A stretch of 64,000 bases of DNA from Ostrinia nubilalis (taxonomy: Eukaryota > Arthropoda > Insecta > Lepidoptera > Crambidae). Below, one piece after another: positions 58,891-64,000 of this stretch (the first letter of the stretch is position 1; each line of letters starts with the position of its first letter). The notes under the pieces were generated by a model. That model did not search any database. It saw only the letters and a program-made list of their open reading frames with translations, and had not been told where the DNA came from. The stretch lies in the NCBI RefSeq assembly GCF_963855985.1, contig NC_087093.1:8935501-8999500 (forward strand), read 5' to 3'. The translations under genes were made by a program, and so were the position numbers.

Positions 58891-59424
58891 CCAACACATA
58901 TATTCCCCTCGATTTGTCACGCGGTTAATGAATAAGTATGATGGAGCTATTTATCATTGCTCTCTGGAGTGGGTATAGCGCCATCTATTTCTTTTGGTTT
59001 TCGGAACAGACACTTATAATGTACTTTTTTTCAGTTCTACTAGCGTCTACATTTTATACTTAGGTATTCGTTAGGCGTTGGTAACCGAATAGTTGCGGGG
59101 TGTTGCCAAATACATACATACATGTCTATCAATAAGAGTCAGTTTATTTAGGCAAGTGGATGAAGTACTTGAGGATGATGATGATTAGGCCAGTTAGGCA
59201 GCTCACCTTTAATATTAACATTGTATATTACAAGTGCCTTAAAGAAATCCCACAGTTCCGTTTCAAACCTGATCGCTTTGCAGTCATTTAAAAATAACTG
59301 TCTAAAAACGTGTTTTGTTAATGCTAGCCACTGAAAGATATTGTTAAGTGGTGGGCTTTACGACGTAATCAACGGCTATAGGATAAAGAGCCGCGTCGTT
59401 TTGTTCGCGCTGATGAGTTAGCAG
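58891..59424. other. Non-coding stretch, no gene recognised
   Basis: Includes a short (GAT)n run near 59174-59187. Nothing else supported. Confidence 0.4.
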
Positions 59425-60039
59425 ATGCAGCCGCGCGATACGCCACGCTCCGCCGGCAAACAATATAGGCGTCACGCCGATACAAACACAAAGACTTCGC
59501 AAAACTACGTTAAGCCCAATTTGCGGAATTCATTAATAAAGTGTCTTCCACGTAAAATAAAATATGTCATTTATAACTCCCTAATAAAACCGCACTTAGA
59601 CTACTTAATTGAAATCTGGGGCACAGCTGCCAAAACAAATATACAAATTTTACAAATAGCTCAAAATAAATTAATTAAATCTCTTTTCCACTACGACTTC
59701 CATACGTCCTCCCAAAAAATCTACGAGGAAACCAGGATTATGAATATTAAACAAACTTATACCTATTATACATGCATATTAATTTACAAAATTCTAAATA
59801 ACCACATTCACTCAACCTTATCATTCCACAAAAAATCCCGTATACAAAAAATAAAATTAAGAAATGCTAATAATATAATTGCACGTCCTCCTAGAACCAA
59901 TTACGGTACTAAAAATATAGAATTCGAGGGTGTGAAAATGTACAATAAATTACCTAATAAAGTGAAAGACGCCAAATCATTGTTTTCCTTTAAAAAATTA
60001 TTAAAAATATACGTACTAAATGAGATAACAATAAATTAG
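59425..60039 (+). CDS. C-terminal fragment of a jockey/CR1-type LINE reverse transcriptase ORF
   Basis: A 204-codon frame ends in TAG. Residues from about 30 onward match the region following the polymerase domain of jockey/CR1-group LINEs: YNSLIKPHLDYLIEIWG (about 50-66), QILQIAQNKLIKSL (about 74-87), RPPRTNYG (154-161), then GVKMYNKLP and a closing SLFSFKKLLK. This segment lies C-terminal to the catalytic palm and probably forms the thumb and tail. The first 25-30 residues are CG-rich flanking sequence, so the LINE is 5'-truncated near 59510 and the ATG is not a true start. The frame is intact after that point, so the insertion may be recent, but it lacks the endonuclease and catalytic core and cannot move itself. 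Confidence 0.8.
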   Translation: MQPRDTPRSAGKQYRRHADTNTKTSQNYVKPNLRNSLIKCLPRKIKYVIYNSLIKPHLDYLIEIWGTAAKTNIQILQIAQNKLIKSLFHYDFHTSSQKIYEETRIMNIKQTYTYYTCILIYKILNNHIHSTLSFHKKSRIQKIKLRNANNIIARPPRTNYGTKNIEFEGVKMYNKLPNKVKDAKSLFSFKKLLKIYVLNEITIN

Positions 60040-60454
60040 ACATCTGTATTTTTAATTATATACTATTAACAATAAATTAAACATCTATAACAATTAAATT
60101 TTATTAATTAATCTAATACAAATACGGCAAATTCTCTATACACAATAAAAATTACATTTATTGCATACAACCATATTATTTTTACAATCCATTTAATATG
60201 CCGCATCCAATTTACAAAGTTCGCTCAGTGCGCATTACATCCGTGGTTGACTGGCGTGTGGCGACTCGTTATGCTTTGGCTCGAAGTTTTTTGTTGTGTA
60301 CCGTCACATAATTTTTATTTTTGGTTAATGTTGATAGTTACCTTGATTTTGTTTGTAATTAGTTGTACACTCATTATGTTTAAATAATTTAAATTTAAAT
60401 GTTTCTCAGGAAGTGAATTATTGTTAATTCTTATGAGAAATAAAGTTCTTAAAC
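59510..60454 (+). mobile_element. 5'-truncated jockey/CR1-type LINE copy
   Basis: The coding tail (to 60039) is followed by about 400 bp of AT-rich 3' UTR closing with AATAAA (60439-60444) in GAAATAAAGTTCTTAAACC. The 3' end is approximate, and I did not find a convincing target duplication. Confidence 0.6.
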
Positions 60455-63400
60455 CGTAAATTTACCTTGAATGTCTAATGATTTCCATTAAAAAGTAACA
60501 ACACTTTTTTTAGGTTTAGGAATTTTTTTAGCACATGTAGACATAAGTATAGGTATCCTTAAAAAGCTTTAATCGTAACATCTTTCAGAGAGCCGTATAA
60601 ATAAACTAAAATTACTTACAAAATCATCATAGATATTGCTATACTGACGAAAAAGAAGACACAAAATTAAATATGGCACCGCAACCAAATAGGAAATGGT
60701 AGGTACCTAAATGAGATAGTCGTAACTTCCATTTCAAATTAAACGAGGCCCGGTGTAAATAATGCAAATTGGCACTGAACCACAAAACCTAATCAGTTAA
60801 AAAACAAGTTTCGGGTTTCTCATTTGACTGTCAAGCAGCAAGGTTCCCACTCGCGCTCCTATTTTACCTCTTTGTACGTGACAAGCATGCACGAGACAAA
60901 TTTTATTAAAAACACGCTGGTGTAAAATAGAAAATTTATCCAAAGCGTAAATTTTCCTAAAGTGGTAAAATAAGCGAGGTGCAAACTCGCCTTCAATCCC
61001 GTAGTTTTCGGTTGATATTTCATAGCGGAGCAGGCGCAAAATTAATGTTAAAAGGGGAACTGTAATTTTATTAAATAGCCACCTAATATTAACTTTTAAA
61101 ATTCAGTTTATCGTTAAATGTGATAAATTATTCTAATATGGTTATTCAAAGTTCAAATTGTATCAGTATGCACTATGCATGGTATACCTTGATATTGGTA
61201 CATTTATTTATTATTTTACTAGCTTGGTAGTGGCCTCGTTCACAAGATTTTTGTTCGTCTTCAATATTTTCTTACTAAAAAGCTTAAATACCTAGTGAAC
61301 ATTCAAGTGATAGGTTGCAGATACTTTTCGTCTTCTATTTCACTTCAACTGTTTGAATTCCTTCTCCAAGGGCCATCTTATCTATAACGAAAGTTATCCA
61401 AATTTCTAAGCGGTTTAAACTTAAAAAAGTTTCTGATTAAAAGACACAGAGTTGAAATCCCATTTCAAATAATTAGCATTAACCAGTTATACCCATGAAA
61501 TTCTTTGACTATAAAATTCTTTTTATTTATTAAATTCTTATTGAGAATATTTAAAACTTGATTAGCGGAAGAAAAAGTTTGCACAGAGTTAGGTACGCTT
61601 CAAACTTCAGCGCAATAGCAGCTTCAATAAAAACTCCAAAGTTGCCGCATAGTTCTAATTTTCTATTAAAATATGCTTCAATATTATTTCTAAGTAATGT
61701 TGGGTACAAACATTTTCATTTGGTATAGCCTTTACCTCGATACAGAATGCAAAATGTCTACCCCGGACATGTGGATGCGGTCGTTATGCCGAATTCAATG
61801 TGTTTTTCCTGGTAACAGAAGCCAAGCGTGTTTTTAATTTGTTCCTTTTGCCACTCAATCTACACGTAACGTTGGTCTGATAACATAATGGTTCAGTAAA
61901 TCCAAAATTTCCATGTTTCTATCTACATAATAACAAAAGTTTTCAAACAAAGTTCCATCTCTGATTTCCGATTTTAAGGGAAATTCATTATCTTAGGTAT
62001 GCAGATTGGTAGGTTTTCTAATTTTAACTATTTGGTTAAATAACAACTTACAATATGGCACTCGTAGGTTTATGCCTATGCTTATAACTCAAGATAAATA
62101 CTAGCGAATTCAGTTTTGTACATGCTGTAAATTTGGGGCCTAAGACTAAATTAATTTTCGTACCTATTGTTTATGATACAAAAAACATTAATAATAATTC
62201 GTTGACAGTTTAAGTCACTGCTTAGTTTCCAATTTAACTTAATTTCTAACGTGCTAGGATTAATTCTGCGCAAGTTGTTTGAAACTTCGTCTAAATAAGG
62301 AGTCAACTATCTAAGTACCAAGGGAATTTCCTTGTTTTGAAATCAGTTAATTGTACAGTAAATGTTGTGAATACGACAAAATGCTTACCTACACTCACAC
62401 GTAAAAGTGAGATGAGTTTAAAAAATAATTCACTTTTGTAAGAGGTAGGTACATAAATTCTTCGTGCTTTTTCTTTGCATTTTAAAGTATTTATTTAATT
62501 CTTTGTCCGTAATTACAGAAAGTCCATGAAAGTTGTTCACGCAGAACTACTTAATAAAATGCATTCTTGAGTTTGAGAATTTATTGTACTTTGGACAATA
62601 TTACATTGAAATAAATTGCGAGTTAACGTGCCGGCCGGCACGTCAAGCCGGTTCGGTGGCTGATAGGCGAGAGAGGGATACAGTGAATGGGAGAGTGAAC
62701 GCGCGCGCGGACCGAATGAGATTGAACGATAGTGATGTGAAGCTGTCTGTCATAGACAAAAGTTCTTCTAAGATTAAAATTGTATTGCCTCTTTTTTCTG
62801 GTGTTCCTTTAACTAAGGTACCTAGTTAAGTTAGTTAGACAACTTTATTGCAGATTAGAGAACGAAAGAATCATAAGTACTAGGAGTAAAATTCTATTAG
62901 GACACTTGAATTTACCTCTTAAATTTTTGCCAATCTGTCCCTTTCATCCTGTATAGTAGCAGATGGAATGAAATGAAGTTAACGAAGTTGCAGCTCCGCC
63001 CGTACCCCAAAACTCTTTTACTCGGATCATATTTTTGCGTTGCGAAATTTGCGGCAATGAATCTTTTCAAAGTTTTGATTGTACACATTCGTTACTTGGT
63101 GCCATTCGTCAACGCTAAAGAGTCCCATCTAACTTTGCAGTTCAAAGAGTTAAGCTTCAAAGTGCTTTTGAATTGAAATTTCGGTGCTCACTTGAAACAA
63201 AATTTTCGAAACGAACATTGTAGTACATTTCTAATCTCTTCACAAAGAGATTATAACTAGGTATGGCTTTTTAAAAATGGATTATGCAAACATCCAATTA
63301 CATACAGCAAAAAAAAATACAATATGTACCTACCTAGATACATACATAATTAAATTGTACATGTTTGAATAGAAAATTCTTAGCTATAGCTTAGTGATAT

Positions 63401-64000
63401 TACATAGTTAAGTTACCCAAATACTTGACGTCATTTAGCTAGAACGAACGAACTAAGTACATACCTACCTAAGTACTAAAGATAGCCTAATAATATACTC
63501 AGGTATATTTTTGTAGGAGTCTATTCAGTGTACGAGTACCTATATGTATGTATGACGTTCATTACACCATCTTTTAGAACTCTCCACTTCTGAGGAACTT
63601 TGTTGAAATATTATGTACAATTTATGCTATTTACAATATTCCTGGGAATAAGTAACAAACATCGAAGCCTGTTTACTTAACAGAATTCAACATAAGTTCC
63701 GTAAGACGATATTAAACTAATAATAATAATAATAATAAGCTGAAAAGCTGAAATATTAAATTACAAAGCTGACACAAACCGAACTAAAATCCCTCGATTC
63801 GATTTTAGTTCAACATGTTGCAATCCAATTTCCTGTTTTAAGTTGTGGGTCACATGAAGTTCGATCTCTCCTTATTTTGTACACTTGTATTTGTGTGCTA
63901 TTTGTAGCTCTTTGTATTCCTGTTTTACGAACTTTATAGTAGAAATCGTTTCCTTAGGTTAGGTTAATGATCTCATTAATCATCTTATTAATTTACTTAT
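60455..64000. other. Long non-coding stretch to the window end
   Basis: AT-rich DNA with an (AAT)n microsatellite at about 63719-63738 and a CG-rich spot at 62620-62720 that includes an 18-bp perfect palindrome (62626-62643). Short frames only; no gene or repeat ends supported. Confidence 0.4.
62626..62643. repeat. 18-bp GC-rich perfect palindrome
   Basis: ACGTGCCGGCCGGCACGT is self-complementary. It lies at the edge of a CG-rich patch in AT-rich DNA. No function is apparent. Confidence 0.7.

Noticed and set aside
63719..63738. AAT repeat considered as a structured element
   Set aside because: Plain microsatellite.
1..64000. CRISPR arrays, bacterial operons or a viral insertion as the special system
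   Set aside because: No regularly spaced short repeats with unique spacers, no ribosome-binding-site-led gene strings and no viral core genes; all recognisable proteins are insect or transposon type.

Overview
This looks like nuclear DNA of a moth or butterfly (Lepidoptera). It is AT-rich and has very few coding stretches. It carries repeats I recognise from lepidopteran genomes: RTE LINE fragments, Helitron-like copies ending in GCCGCGGGC(A/G)-CTAGT, tRNA-derived SINEs, mariner ends reading CAGGGTG, and GGCTGAGTTGCACCA MITEs. These family assignments rest on recall of consensus features, not on a search.

Only one host gene is well supported. It is a small spliced THAP zinc-finger gene on the + strand (5446-7217, three exons). 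Everything else with coding potential is transposon-derived: the pol C-terminus and 3' LTR of a BEL/Pao retrotransposon (1-674), a dead RTE reverse transcriptase (about 43150-41741, minus strand), an RTE tail (24099-24235), the C-terminus of a jockey/CR1-type LINE (59425-60039), and degenerate mariner transposase pieces (45676-46611). One 79-codon minus-strand frame (20682-20443) is unassigned.

The striking feature is inverted-repeat DNA at every scale. Examples are a perfect 97-bp-armed palindrome (11118-11325), another 97-bp-armed one (27868-28133), a mariner rebuilt as two inverted transposase ends, and a tRNA-like SINE with 54-bp perfect inverted arms. Two copies of a roughly 1.44-kb foldback element have arms of about 600 bp (12048-14501 and 32029-33467). 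The second lies at the centre of a larger foldback, 31224-34525, whose 565-bp arms are about 99% identical and are partly built from 138-bp degenerate repeats. The nesting order can be read from target-site duplications.

Layout: 1-674 LTR element; 675-5445 non-coding; 5446-7217 THAP gene; 8101-14501 hAT, palindrome and foldback 1; 14502-22327 mostly unique DNA; 22328-31223 mixed MITEs, a Helitron and an RTE scrap; 31224-34525 giant nested foldback; 34526-41197 unique DNA plus SINEs; 41198-46611 transposon cluster; 46612-59424 largely unique DNA with one tRNA-SINE insertion; 59425-60454 LINE end; 60455-64000 unique DNA. Several islands richer in CG than their surroundings and dense in homeodomain-type TAAT/ATTA cores may be conserved regulatory DNA; that is inference only. 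No operon, CRISPR array or bacterial feature is present.
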